Shown here one piece after another: positions 48,116 to 60,350 of a stretch of 64,000 nucleotides of DNA (its first letter is position 1; each line of letters opens with the position of its first letter). The translations under genes and the position numbers were made by a program. This stretch comes from Suillus spraguei (Eukaryota; Basidiomycota; Agaricomycetes; Boletales; Suillaceae), in assembly GCA_016800925.1 (NCBI GenBank), contig JABCPU010000128.1:1-64000 (forward strand), given 5' to 3'. The notes under the pieces were generated by a model. The model was not told the DNA's origin. It saw only the letters and a list, made by a program, of their open reading frames with translations, and ran no database searches.

Positions 48116-49201
48116 TTGTATGTCAATTCACTTTATGATTTAATGGCCTGAAAAAGAGACCAAGGAAGGCGGACGAAAATACACAGGAGACAGTACACGA
48201 ACCACAAGCCATATCGATACAGAGTGAATACAAATACACGAGACAGCACAAAAATCTCTGAGCTCCTATATCAGATCAAGAACAAATAAACAAATAACAA
48301 CAGCTGAGCCGCCGCCTACATAAGCTTGTTCGTGCGGTCACTCATGCTGTGTTGTCTGGTTCTGTGCCATCGCGGCTCGCTGTGTAGCCTTTGTACACTA
48401 CTATTATGGCGTCTTCTGTGTTGTCGTTCTTTCTAGCTCTTTTATTCACTACCATGGTGACTTCCGCTTCTAAACAATCACTCTCCTCGCGCGGATCTCA
48501 TTCAAAACCTGGCAACAATCATTTGGGACGAACTTCATGATCTTTACTGTGCAATCTGCAATCGTCTATGAATACTGTTCGGAGACAATGGCTTCATAAG
48601 TTTGAGATATTTTCGGCAGGCAGGTCCCATTGTCAGCGGAACAGGAGAGACCGCAACTCTCGCAGCGTCGGTAAAGTCATCGACATTATAGCATAGCATT
48701 CGCACAATGAGTCTCAACACGACAATTCGGACCATGGGGACCCGCAATTCATAGCTTTCGTAGATCGTATCGACGAACCTAGAATCTCAGTTGAACAATC
48801 CCAGCGTACCTCCTCATTGCCTAGATCTCAAACAAAACTGCATTTGTGCCATTCAATGAAACCTGGGTGAGCGAGATTGCACTGCGTCGTCAGTTCTCAA
48901 TGCATTCGAAAGCCACAGCATTCACTGCATCAAATTCAAATTTTCGTTACATGAGTGATAACGCGAAGAGTTTTTGTATCAATATTGCATTTCCTGCCTT
49001 GCTACTGTAGAAGTATCCTCCGAGAGTCGACGGAAGGGATGTCCTTGTACAAGGGTATGTTTCAATTACGCTGGTGCGTCAAAGACAAGATAATCCATAG
49101 CGTACTATAATGATTCAAATGACTTAGGTTGAACGAGATAATGCAGTGTTGCACGAACTAGTGACAATCCAGGACCACACAAGGAAGCCACCGTAGTGTC
49201 G

Positions 49202-49460
49202 CATCGAACAACAGAACTAGGTGCCATGCTCGATGGTGTAAGAATCGGAATGAACCAAGGTACGTGCTTGTGGGCGATGTCGAGAAAAGTATGATAAATT
49301 AGCGTCCTTATGCTTATGCAACACTGATAAGAGATAACTGATAACTGTACATATAGATGCAAATAGTACCAATCTGTGGTGCTGTTGACCATAGCAATGT
49401 TCAAAACACGATCGATGACTGAACAGTAGTAGCGACCCGGAGTACAGAGAATTTAGGTTT
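49202..49460. repeat. Dispersed repeat, copy at 49 kb
   Basis: Contains GATGTCGAGAAAAGTATGAT and CAATGTTCAAAACACGATCG; matches 54541-54756, which lacks a ~40-bp internal segment present here. Confidence 0.8.
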
Positions 49461-49686
49461 GGAAGACACTTGAAGCTGACGAGCAAGTTGCTACCAAACA
49501 GACGTGTACAAGTTACATGACCGCGTCCTTTCCACGTGTAGGGATATCCACGACGGACTGTAGCTGTATCAGCGCTGTCCGCACATCCCTACCAAATCCA
49601 GGGCCAATAAGTGTTGAGATTTGCAAGATGGGCAGAGGGTGTGCGAGAGCAGCAACGATCGGTACGGTTGATTTCGCCAAAGGTGG

Positions 49687-49763
49687 CGCTGCGAAGACTG
49701 CGGGATCATACAAACGTCCGAAATTGAACGCGTTCTGGTCGGGATATGGATTTATCAGCGAGA
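49687..49763. repeat. Dispersed repeat, copy at 49.7 kb
   Basis: Matches 40108-40185, sharing CGGGATCATACAAACGTC and GAAATTGAACGCGTTCT. It lies within the unidentified minus-strand frame 49513-49800, suggesting both copies are pieces of one old coding repeat. Confidence 0.7.
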
Positions 49764-51042
49764 AGGGGTAGATTTTGTAAATTTGTGGTGATGAGGTCAT
49801 TCAGATTGCTAACGAGGTCAAGGGGATGCGAGTAGTACGGCCGTGATACAGATCCGTAAGGCCAAAGGCATTGGGTAATGTGCACACGATTCCCGGAATT
49901 CGGATGAGAAACAGAAAGTGGAGCCCATACAATCACAGTTTGTGACCATATCAATGCATTGCGCTCACACTTGCACCAATTGTATTTTTTGTTTCGTTGC
50001 GGCTCAACTGCACCATGTCGTCTGTATTATTTTAGAGATCAAATCAAGCCCATGTTATCTTCAGAGTGCGCTACCAGTTAAGTAGTAAGCGTTCGAAAGT
50101 GTACGTAACGCGCGCAAGTTAAGCGTTCATTTCAGTGGTTTTGCAGATGCAGTTCAGTGGCTGGCTCTAGCCGGTTTTTATATCCGTTTGATTTGTGACG
50201 GCGGGATGAAGGGAATTGGAGTAATAGAGAAGTTTTGTAGAAGGGGCGAGTGCGAGATGTAGCACATGTCGAAGCCACATACGTCTGTTGAACACAGGTG
50301 CTGGTGTCCATGTGGTGTCCGAGTAAGGAAGATGGGGCATGTGGTAGTGGAAGTATCAATGTTGGTAACCCAAGGGCGGACCCTTTGACTGATAGGAAAT
50401 AAATAAAATCAGTACGCCAAGCCCGACACTCCAAATGCGCTGCGGTCCTCATAGAACCTTCGCCCAAATCAGCAAAGTCCTTGCCAATGGCAATGTGGCC
50501 TGTGAGTGTTTGAGGGGCGGTTGGCATTAGATGCGATGCCGCAATGTCAGAAGCTAATTTATCTGCCTTTGAATGCGCTTTTGCGGTCAAACACTTTTGT
50601 GAAACTGCAGACTTTTCTGATAGGCACGGCGGGCTCACTGCATGGCACTGGTTTCGATGCCTCGTCAAAGAATAGAATCGACGTTATGCATTATAGTGGT
50701 ATTCAATCCGTGCGCGGCACTGGGGAGGCATGATGCCAGAAGTCGTTGAGTCTTGAGGAAGACCCTGGAGGCTGGCAGTGACTTAGATCAGCCTGAGTAT
50801 GGCTTAAATTTCAAGCTGATGGCACCGGTAGTACAAACAGATGGTACTCATAGTTCTGAGTAGGATGTGCCGACTCAGGCTAAATACAAATAAGAACGAA
50901 TGCAGAGAGACACAGAGAAAGCTGCATGCGAGAGGAGACGATGGGTGCAACTTGAGCCCAACACGTGCAAACATTATGTCACTCAGCGACCCCTGTCATC
51001 TATTTCTTCTAGCCTTTCTCCTCCCATTGATTCAGAGGACAA

Positions 51043-53371
51043 TGTCAGAAAATATCCCTGCCGTAGTCGACTCCTCTGTTCCTTTCTACATCTCCAGTGA
51101 GAATTTACTCTTTGTCATGTATTTCACCCCCAAACGTTTCTCTTCTAGGTATTGACATCCGCTTTAATGATGCTTCGAATAAGAATATTCATTTTGCCGA
51201 GTTGAAGTCCGATTCACAGCGACAGGAGATTCGCTACAGTTCGGAACAAAACAAAGAACTCAGTGCAAAGTTCAATCCCGCTATGTGAGCCCCACTTGTT
51301 TTGGTAAAAGCTCGATTAGAATATCATGACACAGTGCGGTGACCACCGAGCGGGTTTCCTTGTTTGTACACTGTCAACACCACGCTATTTGCATGCTTCC
51401 ACGGAAGACCACTACGAAGTTTTCGTTTAACAGAAACGACATCTGGTCCAACACAGTGGATCAAGAGGGTCAACGAGGTGAACCAATTTACTTCCAGCTG
51501 TGTTGCATTGAATTTTAGTTTGATGTGATAGAGTATCGGACGACTAAGGGGAATATGATTGTTGTTATTGCAATATCGGCAGTATATTGGTTTATTGCCT
51601 CAGAAGCAAGCTAAGCATCCTTGTCCATATCGACCAATGATTGCTAATATCAGACAGCTGCGGTCTACCAGCAGCAATATTTTGCAAATTTGCCGAAGAT
51701 TCCGGTTACTGGTAATAGGGAAGGTCTGTCTGTGTCATCATCTTCAAGCATGGATGACCGATACATCCGCTTCATAAACTGGAGTTGGAAAGTCATCATT
51801 GATTCACAAGGCATTCAAAATAAATGAAGTCCGTGAATTAGTTCCACGTGGGGACAGTCACTGATGTTCGCCTATCTTTTACAGCATGCTTCTGAGAACA
51901 ACCGCAGTTAAGCGGGTATTGACAGGGAATTCATTGCGCCAAAAAATGAACGATTTGTCCCCCACGATATTCAGGGATTTGAATCTGGCGATAACGACTA
52001 TTTTACAATTGTAAAAGACTTTATTGACCGCCAACGCAAAATGCCCAAACTGCAGGACAAAATCCACTTGGTCTGGTGCGGCCTTCTGGTTTCCACCGTC
52101 ACTCTGCCATACTAACACTGTTTGAAGGCTCTGCCTCCCGATACCTCTTGACAGGGGACAACCCTTGCTTGAGAGTGGAGTAGAGGAATTCCTCAAATCC
52201 AAGAAGGAAATATTAGGCGATAGTGCGCGGCATTTACATTTCGTTTATCATAACTCATATCTTAAATCTAGTTCCGATCGTCGTCATCTTCACCAAGCAT
52301 GACACTTTGATCGACAAAGTGGAATTCGACGTCATGGAATTAAACTACGATCAAGACTCCCTCGAAGTTCTCAAAATTAAGACTTGGAATAAACGGTATA
52401 TCCAGCCGCTTAAGGAAATAGCCGGGAGCGACATCTTGCACACGACTGTTTCTAGTAAAGTGGTTTCACTTCTCTAGTCCCCAATGCCTTGACATCATTA
52501 TAGCGAAGGAATGGTACGTCAAAAACATAAGACAGCTGATCGATCTTACAGCCACGAATGTTGAAAATTTTATTGCCTCAGAAGCGGCATTAGCACCCCA
52601 GCGAGTAAATATCGATCTTAAAATCAAGGCATCGATTGCGTATGCACAATCACTGTCGTTTTGGTACAGCTTTAATTTCACACTTTTTCTCTCCACAGTA
52701 TCAACAAGAAAAGTTGGTCTTGTCACAGTCTTCAACGTCTTGTTAACTTCCGAATTTATAGGATATTGGAGAAATCTCGCTTCGGGCATGAACTTCATGG
52801 GCTTTACCATGTCGCACTGCTTGTTTGTAATTCACAAGGACATCATTGACATCTGGAACTTCAACGACCCATACTGTGTAAGATGCACATCTGTGGGTTC
52901 ACGTCACAGACTACTGAAATATTTCCGCGTAGCACTTGGCCAGTGACCAGTTCAAAAAACTGATGCTGAGAAATCTAGACAGTGACGACCTTCCGCACAC
53001 AGCAAATGCTTTGTAAGTTATTACTGTTTCTATCTGAAACGTAGTCTATAGGGCGACCGATCTAGAAACATTGCCTTGCAGCGGGTTATGACGTACATCG
53101 CGGATTTAACATGTATCATGCAGAACTTGTTCCTGCTAGTACTGACAGGGTCAATTTCTCGTCGCGTCATCAAATTGTCATCAAAGCCTATGATGAGACG
53201 GACAAAAGCAGTGTTCACTCATCAATTCGATCGTATATGTCCGGTACGCGTAGTGGATGGGACCATGAGCTGGAGGAGATCGTGAGATTGATTGAGAGTC
53301 ATTCTATCAAGGCTGAAACAGTTCAGGGCCTGAGGGTGAAAATGGATTTGCAGGAAGATGAAGAGTGGTAG
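51043..53371 (+). pseudogene. Decayed G-domain (P-loop GTPase) protein gene
   Basis: Fragments on the + strand, in several frames, resemble the agaricomycete G-domain-containing protein family: a start-like piece (MSENIPAVVDSSVPFYIS then GIDIRFNDASN); FVPHDIQGFESGDNDYFTIV (the DxxG switch region, here HDIQG); PKLQDKIHLVWCGLLV; VPIVVIFTKHDTLIDKVEFD (the TKxD G4 motif as TKHD); VNIDLKIKASIAYAQ; GYWRNLASGMNFMGFTMSHC; VIHKDIIDIWNFNDPYC; and VMTYIADLTCIMQNLFLLVL. The P-loop (G1) was not found, and stops and frame changes separate the blocks. Only a relic; intact relatives are single genes of unknown biological role. Confidence 0.68.
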
Positions 53372-54116
53372 ACAATGCCAACCTGCATAGTGTTCGATGA
53401 TAAAGGATTTTATACTGGTAGCATACTTTGTCCATAATGTGTAATAGTATGCGCATACATTTACCAGTGTCTATATAAGCATCTGACCTGAGATTGAGCT
53501 CGAGAAAAAGTGCCTGCACTTCGCTCACAACAATTCAAATAAATACAACGAACCCCGAAGAGTCAAAACCTGCGCGTTTATAATCTACTACTCTACAAGA
53601 TATAAGTACTATCTTATGTTAAGGTTTCATTAAACGCGGGATCTTCTCGTTTTTTCCGAGGCCGAAGTCAGCATATGGTGGATAAAAGAATCTGTTGGCA
53701 CATACCGTGTCACCAGCGAGTAAATCACGGTATTGCAGGCTCTGGAAACTCGAGTGATGGCTGTATGTCAGACTCCAGTTCTGTTTCGCTATTATTTACT
53801 AGCGGACCTGTACTAACAAGCGCTTGAGCAGCATGTTTCTAAAATATGTGCTATTCAGAAACGCAAAAGAAGACAACCAAAAAAAACTCACAACATTTCC
53901 AGCAATCGGCTCTGACTTATATTCAGTCACACTATCATCTACTACTGGAGGACCTGCCGCAGTGTCCAATAAGAATGAACCATATTCCTTGAAATATAGC
54001 TAGTAACATAAATCAGTGGAACTAAGCAAGAACTTGCAGCTTTCTGGACTCCAGCCAATTGTTAGTTACTCCCTGAGTCTCGGTGTGCTGGTGCCAAGGG
54101 CTTAGCGACTGGAGGA

Positions 54117-54283
54117 ACTTGCGGATGGATATTTCAATGTCCTGCAAAGAAAATCAGTGACATTAGTTTAGCTGTACAAGGGAATTACTATGGGTCCCGG
54201 CGTTCTGCACTCGAAAGTGATTTTTTTCACCCCCATGGGCAGCTCGAGTTTGATTGCATCGCGGACTGCCATAGCGTGACGAA
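54117..54283. repeat. Dispersed repeat, copy at 54.1 kb
   Basis: Matches 45177-45345. On the minus strand part of it reads VIRHAMAVRDAIKLELPMGV, so the repeat may come from a decayed coding gene. Confidence 0.75.
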
Positions 54284-54540
54284 TAACAGCAACTTGAATA
54301 ACGGAGTCTTGTGCAGACGATTCACAGTAAGAAGAGTCGTTTGAGAAATTACGACCGGTGAAACTCGAAGCTTGGTATCATGATAGTGATGCCGATGATC
54401 TTCAGTTTTGACTCCGTTATCCCAATTCACAGTTGACTCTATGCGCTGAAGGACAGAACAAAATCATAATGGGGGATGATGGTCGACTCTGCGTGATGGC
54501 CTGATAGAGTCTGATGAGAGGTCTGGACCATGGTGTTACG

Positions 54541-54756
54541 CGTCGAACAACAGAACTTGGTCTCGATTATGCCATACTCAAGGGAGAATGAACAAAGCGA
54601 TGTCGAGAAAAGTATGATAAATCAGTGTCCTTATGCAACATTGATAGGAGATGGATGCAAATGATACCAATCTATGAGGCTGTTGACTATAGCAATGTTC
54701 AAAACACGATCGATGACTGAACAGTAGTAGTAACCCGGAGTACAGAGACTTCAGAT
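54541..54756. repeat. Dispersed repeat, copy at 54.6 kb
   Basis: Matches 49202-49460, sharing GATGTCGAGAAAAGTATGAT and the segment ending CGGAGTACAGAGA. Confidence 0.8.
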
Positions 54757-55008
54757 TTTATTCAATCTGGTCTGTCTGTACCACCAAATTACGCGATGAG
54801 AGAGCCTTTGAACTTTGCATGAGAGATCAGTTCAAGCTTGAGTTTTACGCGGCGGCGCGCTCAAACTCCGTCTAAAATTTACCACACTTGTATCCCGAAT
54901 AGATACGTACATTACAGACAGGGAGCGCCCATTTCGAAATTCCACGTCTTCCTTCCCAACTTGCTCGGTCACCAAGACTCAAGTATCCGTCGGTCACCCA
55001 TACTCAAG

Positions 55009-55978
<970 letters not shown>

Positions 55979-56190
55979 TATATCGCACGCTTCTGGGATT
56001 CAACATAGACCTATCTCTTTCGTGCATAGACTGTTGTACACAGTATTTTCCATGTACATATGTGGGCAACCAAAGAATTCTTGTCGAACAGCATGTACAT
56101 AGAGTACCAAACTTGCGAGATATATGCAAAACGATTATCGAGGCATGTTGGTAGAATATGTTACTTCCGTAACTGAGCACACCTGAGCAA

Positions 56191-57745
56191 TTACTCTACT
56201 TTGGATCCCTTCTTCCGCTCGCCTTTGACATCTCCCGCAAGCCACAAAGCTGCAAAAAGGAAAAACCCAATGCTAGTGCTAATAGCTCCTGCGTAATATG
56301 GCCACGCGGCACTCAAGAAACGCGGGTATTGGTCATGTCTCGGCGGCACGACAGGGACGGTCGTGCTTGATTCGAGGTATGAGTAACTGATTATAATTAT
56401 GAAACGATCAGTTAAGGACATCAAGGCGAAGATGAAATTTAAAATATCAACTCACCCCTTCCTCTTCCAGTTCAATACAAACTTGAAAACGCCATGTCTG
56501 TCAGGAGCGCGGAACCGGATTTGATAGGTACCAGGGGAGCCAGGGACAGCTGGAAGGGAGGTACGGATGTGAGGATCGAGCATCGTGAATTCTAACTGCA
56601 AATCATCGACGCCGCTGTAAGGCTTCCATGCGGAGGTCTTGCTGTCATACGCAGAGATATGCGCTGTATACACCTTTCACAAGACGTCGCATCAACCAAA
56701 TCCCACTCAAAACCAGCGAACGAAACTCACAATCTCATCATTAGTGGTATACACCTCCGGCGCCACACTCTCACCAACCCGATGATGCTCAACCCCGTCA
56801 ATCCTCAACCTCAACTTCTCCTGGAAAACCCACGCAGCCACATCCGTCGCGAACAAAGCGTTGCCGGGAGCCCCTCCAGAAGGAAGCTCTTTCTTCGCAT
56901 ATTCGTCACTAAACATCTTCACGCCGCCTGCAAATACCACGCGCGAGTTCACCTTCGTTTGGAACCCAGTGACTAAGCCCATTCGGCTTCCTGCCCAGAG
57001 GCCTTCACCACTTTTTTCGGAAGCGGCTATGAGGGCGTCGCTGTCAGCGTCGCTTGTGGAGTCGGCTGCGAAGCTTTCTGCGGGGGCGCGTAGAATGGGG
57101 ACGAGCATTGGAGTAGAGCCTAGTGCATGGGGTGCGCCTGTAAACCAGATTGGGGGTATTCCTGGGGTGAGAATTGGACTGGATGATGAAACGGGGACGG
57201 GAATCGTGGTAATGGGCTCTGAGCGAGCGGGGTGGTGCGAGATGAGTGGTGTTTCTGGAGGCGGGAGAATGAGCGAAAACTCTGCCGCGAGGCTTGTGAG
57301 GGGTGTTTGTTTTGGAGAGAGGGCAATGAGGAGGTTGATGTTCTCTGAGAGGAGGCCTACGAGTGACTGTGGAGTGATGTCTTGTGCGTATGCTATGATT
57401 GGATTCAGGTTAACAGGCTTGTACTTGGTACTTTGTACGCACATTTTGTGTCGGGTGCGAAAAGAATGACGTGGTCATAGTTTGGCACGCCATAGTCAGT
57501 GATCGCAGGAGTATCATCTTTGGGAGCACGGAATGTCAAATTATAGCCTCGTTCTACCAACCAATCAGCCAACACAAAACTACCATTATTGAAACTAAAC
57601 ACATACCTTCAAGTCCACCAAAGAAAATTGAATAGTCCTCCCTGTTTAATGACGGGTCGAGTACCACAAGAACAGAACTCGAACTTGCAAAACTGATTTT
57701 TGTAAGTGCAAGTAGAGTTACGAGCACAGAGCTGAGAAGCCGCAT
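56191..57745 (-). CDS. WBP1: Oligosaccharyltransferase subunit WBP1 (OST48)
   Basis: A subunit of the ER oligosaccharyltransferase that transfers N-glycans to nascent proteins. The ATG at 57745 starts a signal peptide (MRLLSSVLVTLLALTKISFA). Luminal motifs: SVLVVLDPSLNREDYSIFFG, GYNLTFRAPKDDTPAITDYG, YDHVILFAPDTK spliced to SYAQDITPQSLVGLLSENIN, NLLIALSPKQTPLTSLAAEF, FTGAPHALGSTPMLVPILRA, GSRMGLVTGFQTKVNSRVVF, AGGVKMFSDEYAKKE and FRAPDRHGVFKFVLNWKRKG. One C-terminal membrane segment (AISTSIGFFLFAALWLAGDV) precedes a basic KKGSKVE tail, consistent with ER topology. The TK/SY junction uses a GTGCGT donor and ATCATAG acceptor. Confidence 0.94.
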
Positions 57746-58257
57746 CTCTTTAAGTGGCCGTTGTACCTTTGTTGAGACCAGCGTTAATGCTAACACCTTA
57801 GTGGTATCAAGGTTTCGGTTGCGTATGTACAACCTTCCACGTCGTTCACTTTGATGTTCTATCTTTAGACGCATGGGTGTGTGGTGATGTTTGGTGCTTC
57901 GTTCTCGACCAAGTACAAGCACCTTAGTTAGTGCTGGCAGGACATAAAGCTCGATGACTCAGTGAGCAACTGACATCCATGATTCTGAGTTGATAATTCT
58001 GATGGTATTATCAGCAAACATTCTAGCGTCCGGCTAATTGACCACGCCACACTTGAGCGCCTACTATGATCGACATCAAGTGCAATGACGGGTTCTCCGT
58101 GGTGTTGCTATACAATATGGAGAACCCTTCGTTTCACCTTGTTGTCGGGCGCAATGCGTATTTATCACCCAGGACTCGCCTGACCTTTCTGTCACGTTGT
58201 TCGCTGTCGCTCATCTCAGTTCTCAGCCTCCGCCTATAACCACAAAATTTCCATCTT
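57746..58257. other. Divergent promoter region
   Basis: About 510 bp between the WBP1 start and the small ORF upstream of the TVP38 gene. No gene is recognised. Confidence 0.4.
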
Positions 58258-58260
58258 GTA

Positions 58261-58438
58261 ATGGCGGAACAGGTCACTGTTCATCGTAAGTGTTAACTTT
58301 TCAGCCGCAGAAGAAATCGATCACATAATACTTGGATTGACATAAGCACGACAGTTTTGTGTTGCAGCATCAATTCGCCCTGATGGACATCAGAAAGGTG
58401 ACGAAGAGGTTACGTTCATGCGAGCAAGGAAAGACTGA
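58261..58438 (+). CDS. Possible small spliced ORF
   Basis: ATG at 58261 (MAEQVTVH) is followed by a GTAAGT donor and a plausible acceptor (GTTGCAG) near 58367, continuing PSIRPDGHQKGDEEVTFMRA to a TGA near 58438. The result is only about 31 residues. Clean splice signals make it worth noting, but there is no homologue I recognise; it could be a 5' part of a longer gene or noncoding. Confidence 0.22.
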
Positions 58439-58790
58439 GTTACATAGAAGTGAGCCACTATTTGACAGAATTTTATTGTGCCAGTGCTGACCTAAATGCA
58501 GTTCCAGGATCCTATGGGGTAAAGCAAGCTGGACAGTTGGACTGGTGACGAAAATTTCTACATTCAGCTATGTACTACTCTTCGCAATTGGAAATCCTAC
58601 GTGGACAACGTTGGTGACGAGGTTTAAAGCCGCAAATAGCCACAGCCTGCTGGTATTTGACACTGCTTGCTGGAGGACGCCTGGGAACCGGAGATTGTCG
58701 TTGATTGCAGGGTGAATTCGGTTGGGTCTCGACCTGAACATTGACACTAATCCTTGCAATCACCAAAACCTTCTTTTGTCCAGTAATCTT

Positions 58791-59938
58791 ATGTTGGCCA
58801 CACCCGCGAAGGCTGCTCGTTTTCTCAAGCGTCTCGTACGATCACCTGGGTCGAGATATCTTGTCAAAAAGGTGACCTTAGTTTTGGTGTTCTCCTGTCA
58901 ACTTGACAACGTTGTTCCAGCCTTTGATATGGATCATTGTATTGTTCTATGTCTGCTCAGCTACATTCATCATCGCAGTCACTCCAGCTCGTATTGCTCA
59001 ATTCATATATGACATCGCTCAACGCCTCCGACATCTTCCATATGGGTACATGATTCTTATAGTTGTCATGAGTAAGCATATTTTGTACGCTTTTGTTTGA
59101 TGTTCAAACATGAACATGTTTCCCATCAGTTGTCGCATCCTTTCCCCCCTTCTTTGGACATGGCTCACTTCTTAACTTGTTTGGTTTCATATACGGCATG
59201 CGGGGCTTTTACCCTGCAGTAGTTGGAACTTTAGCAGCCTCCATTATAGTTTTTGTTACCCTTCGGTTGATGTTTGCCAAGAGACTGCGTCTGCGGACTT
59301 CCACTAACGAGAGATGGCGAGCTCTGGAAGCTGTCATAGTCAGTGTGTTTAATTAGCAGCGGTATATTTACTTAGTAGAAAATGCCTACAGCGATCAAGA
59401 GGCACGCCCTTGATCATCCTCATCCGCATGTCTTCAGTTTTGCCGTGGGCTTGGTCAAACTCGCTATTCGCAGTAAGATTTTCTTTTATTTCGTGGTTAG
59501 ATCTAACGCCTTCACCTCAGAGCATAGCGTCAGTGTCGTTGCTCCAGTTCTTCATAGCGACTTTGTTTCTCCTCCCAAATGTCTTTGTACGCGTATTGGT
59601 CGGATCTCGTGTGGCCGGCTTCTTCGACCGCACTCAGAGAAGTCGCATGTATGCTCGTAAGAACTTATGTCCTCCCATTCTGCTGCCATCGACTCATGGC
59701 GCACAGAAACAAAGGTTCTCAACAGCTTTTTAATTATCGGTGGTATTCTATCAACTGTTTTAGCCAGCTCGTTCGTATCCAGGTTACCGCTATTCTTAAC
59801 GGAGCTCTACTCACACTGTGTAGGCTGGTCTATTATTTCATACAGAAAGAGATCAAACGTTTACGTGCTAGTAGCTCGTCGGAACGTGACGAAATAGCTG
59901 CAGAGGAATTTGAGGCGACAGGAAACACCTTTTTCTGA
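58791..59938 (+). CDS. TVP38: TVP38/TMEM64-family Golgi membrane protein
   Basis: A polytopic Golgi/late-endosomal membrane protein of the SNARE-associated (DedA-like) family. The ATG at 58791 gives MLATPAKAARFLKRLVRSPG. Membrane segments include PLIWIIVLFYVCSATFIIAV, GYMILIVVMI, VGTLAASIIVFVTLRLMFA, SVLPWAWSNSLFA, SVSLLQFFIATLFLLPNVFV and VLNSFLIIGGILSTVLASSF. The family signature is ASFPPFFGHGSLLNLFGFIY followed by GMRGFYPAVVG. The C-terminus is charged (KRLRASSSSERDEIAAEEFE) and cytosolic. Introns follow LVKK (58870-58920), VVM, AVI and two later sites. Confidence 0.88.
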
Positions 59939-60280
59939 CTCTACGATTTGTCTTTCATTTCCTTGGTGAGCTCATTGCAGTAGGCAGGTTTGTCTTGGTA
60001 GCGGGATATATATTACCCACTACAGTCATAGTCACTGTTATGTTCTCGATGGATCTATGCAGGTTGATCCTACTAACCGTTGCTGTAGCTGAACTTACTG
60101 CCAAGGGACCGAGACTTAGATCGGTAAGACAAGCACGTAGTTAGGCTCACTAGTGGGATTCCCCTCACGATCGGACAAACACTGGTGAAGCAACATGCCA
60201 ATTGGTAGCTAGTTATGAGTTATGAGCTATTTTTTTTTATCAAACTGACGCCCGTGAACGTATCAGAGTCTCAAAACCTC
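59939..60280. other. Intergenic region
   Basis: About 340 bp downstream of the TVP38 gene. No gene is recognised. Confidence 0.4.
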
Positions 60281-60350
60281 TGAGGGGCGGGATCGAACCC
60301 CCCAAGTCAGGTGTAAAATCGCGGATGGTGCAGCTACACCATTACGCCCC
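60281..60350 (-). other. tRNA-like sequence (degenerate tRNA or SINE head)
   Basis: Reverse-complemented it begins GGGGCGTAATGGTGTAGCTG and ends GGTTCGATCCCGCCCCTCA. TGGTGTAGCTG fits the pol III box A consensus and GGTTCGATCC fits box B, at a tRNA-like spacing. The ends pair (GGGGCG with CGCCCC) and GGTG/CACC forms a short D-arm-like hairpin, but the D-loop lacks the usual GG and no clean anticodon arm can be drawn. A more diverged similar segment lies at about 60450-60500. Probably a tRNA-derived SINE or pseudogene rather than a working tRNA. Confidence 0.45.

Larger units (their letters stand above)
48116..51042. other. Gene-poor repeat region
   Basis: About 2.9 kb with no convincing gene. 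It includes dispersed repeats at 49202-49460 (matching 54541-54756) and 49687-49763 (matching 40108-40185). A minus-strand frame at 49513-49800 (AFNFGRLYDPAVFAAPPLAK, then IVAALAHPLPILQISTLIGP) reads like real protein but I cannot name it. A 178-codon minus frame at 50132-50668 lacks an ATG and any motif. Confidence 0.4.
53372..55008. other. Repeat-containing intergenic region
   Basis: It contains dispersed repeats at 54117-54283 and 54541-54756, copies of those at 45 and 49 kb. The last ~200 bp should hold the promoter of the adenylate kinase gene. No gene is recognised. Confidence 0.4.

Noticed and set aside
50132..50668. 178-codon minus-strand ORF
   Set aside because: It starts at TTG with no ATG near the beginning, has no motif, and sits in repeat debris.
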